Assembly (NCBI GenBank): GCA_900555355.1
Contig: USKV01000119.1
Span: forward strand, 1 to 5,280
Source of the DNA: an uncultured Collinsella sp.
GTDB taxonomy: Bacteria > Actinomycetota > Coriobacteriia > Coriobacteriales > Coriobacteriaceae
Direction of reading: 5' to 3'
DNA length: 5,280 nt
Shown here: positions 5,201-5,280 of the stretch, in pieces
Numbering within the stretch: the first letter of the stretch is position 1
How the letters are laid out: each line of letters opens with the position of its first letter
Translations under genes and position numbers: made by a program
Notes under the pieces: generated by a model
The model's input: only the letters and a program-made list of their open reading frames with translations
What the model was told of the DNA's origin: nothing
Database searches by the model: none

Positions 5201-5280
5201 CCGGGAGGGCCGCATATGAAGTTTATCGCGAGTTCCGCACGCAAAGGAAAGCACTTAATGTGCTTTCCGTCTTGCGCAGG
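5201..5280 (-). repeat. Structured interspersed repeat, copy 3 (inverted, cut by window end)
   Basis: Read on the minus strand, this contains the same right core (5221-5241, CGTGCGGAACTCGCGATAAAC reversed) and an apical hairpin GGAAAGCAC, ATTAA loop, GTGCTTTCC (plus-strand 5246-5268). CGCAA and TTGCG (5240-5244, 5272-5276) pair below it, as in copy 1. The outer arm GGGAGGGCCGCATATGAAG resembles the copy 1 arm but differs in several bases. The left core and the partner arm should lie just past 5280. Confidence 0.85.

Overview
The window looks like a piece of chromosome from a GC-rich anaerobic actinobacterium. My best guess is a Coriobacteriia member such as Collinsella. This rests on overall style only (GC-rich codons, AT-rich intergenic regions, short REP/MITE-like hairpin repeats, a CstA-type transporter), because there is no rRNA or other phylogenetic marker here.

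Layout. Positions 1-104 are a long hairpin repeat (copy 1). Positions 105-395 hold no convincing gene but contain several hairpins. Positions 396-665 form a regulatory leader: a promoter with a palindrome in its spacer, a short leader peptide ending in a run of Ile/Val codons (NIISVVII), competing hairpins, and a strong intrinsic terminator just ahead of the next gene. Positions 666-2555 encode a CstA-family membrane transporter (629 aa), followed by a strong terminator at 2597-2633. A promoter region with an AT-rich dyad leads into a second gene (2739-4913). Its 724-aa product has an N-terminal winged-helix-like domain, a long basic and acidic low-complexity linker, and a C-terminal DUF2220/JetD-like Toprim domain with the Glu and Asp-x-Asp residues in place. 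Copy 2 of the repeat follows at 4920-5046, then a weak terminator-like hairpin, about 120 bases of AT-rich DNA without a gene, and copy 3 in the opposite orientation, cut by the window end.

How the parts work together. The transporter appears to be its own transcription unit, and its leader has the layout of ribosome-mediated attenuation sensing branched-chain amino acids. That fits a role in peptide or carbon uptake under starvation. The JetD-like gene has its own promoter region and no jetA, jetB or jetC partner visible, so it is an orphan within this window. The three repeats share nearly identical core segments but have different, internally complementary stems. They are the strongest sign here of an undescribed structured repeat or RNA family. 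The best candidates for new biology are the Ile/Val leader upstream of cstA, the repeat family with compensatory stem changes, and the orphan winged-helix/linker/Toprim protein.
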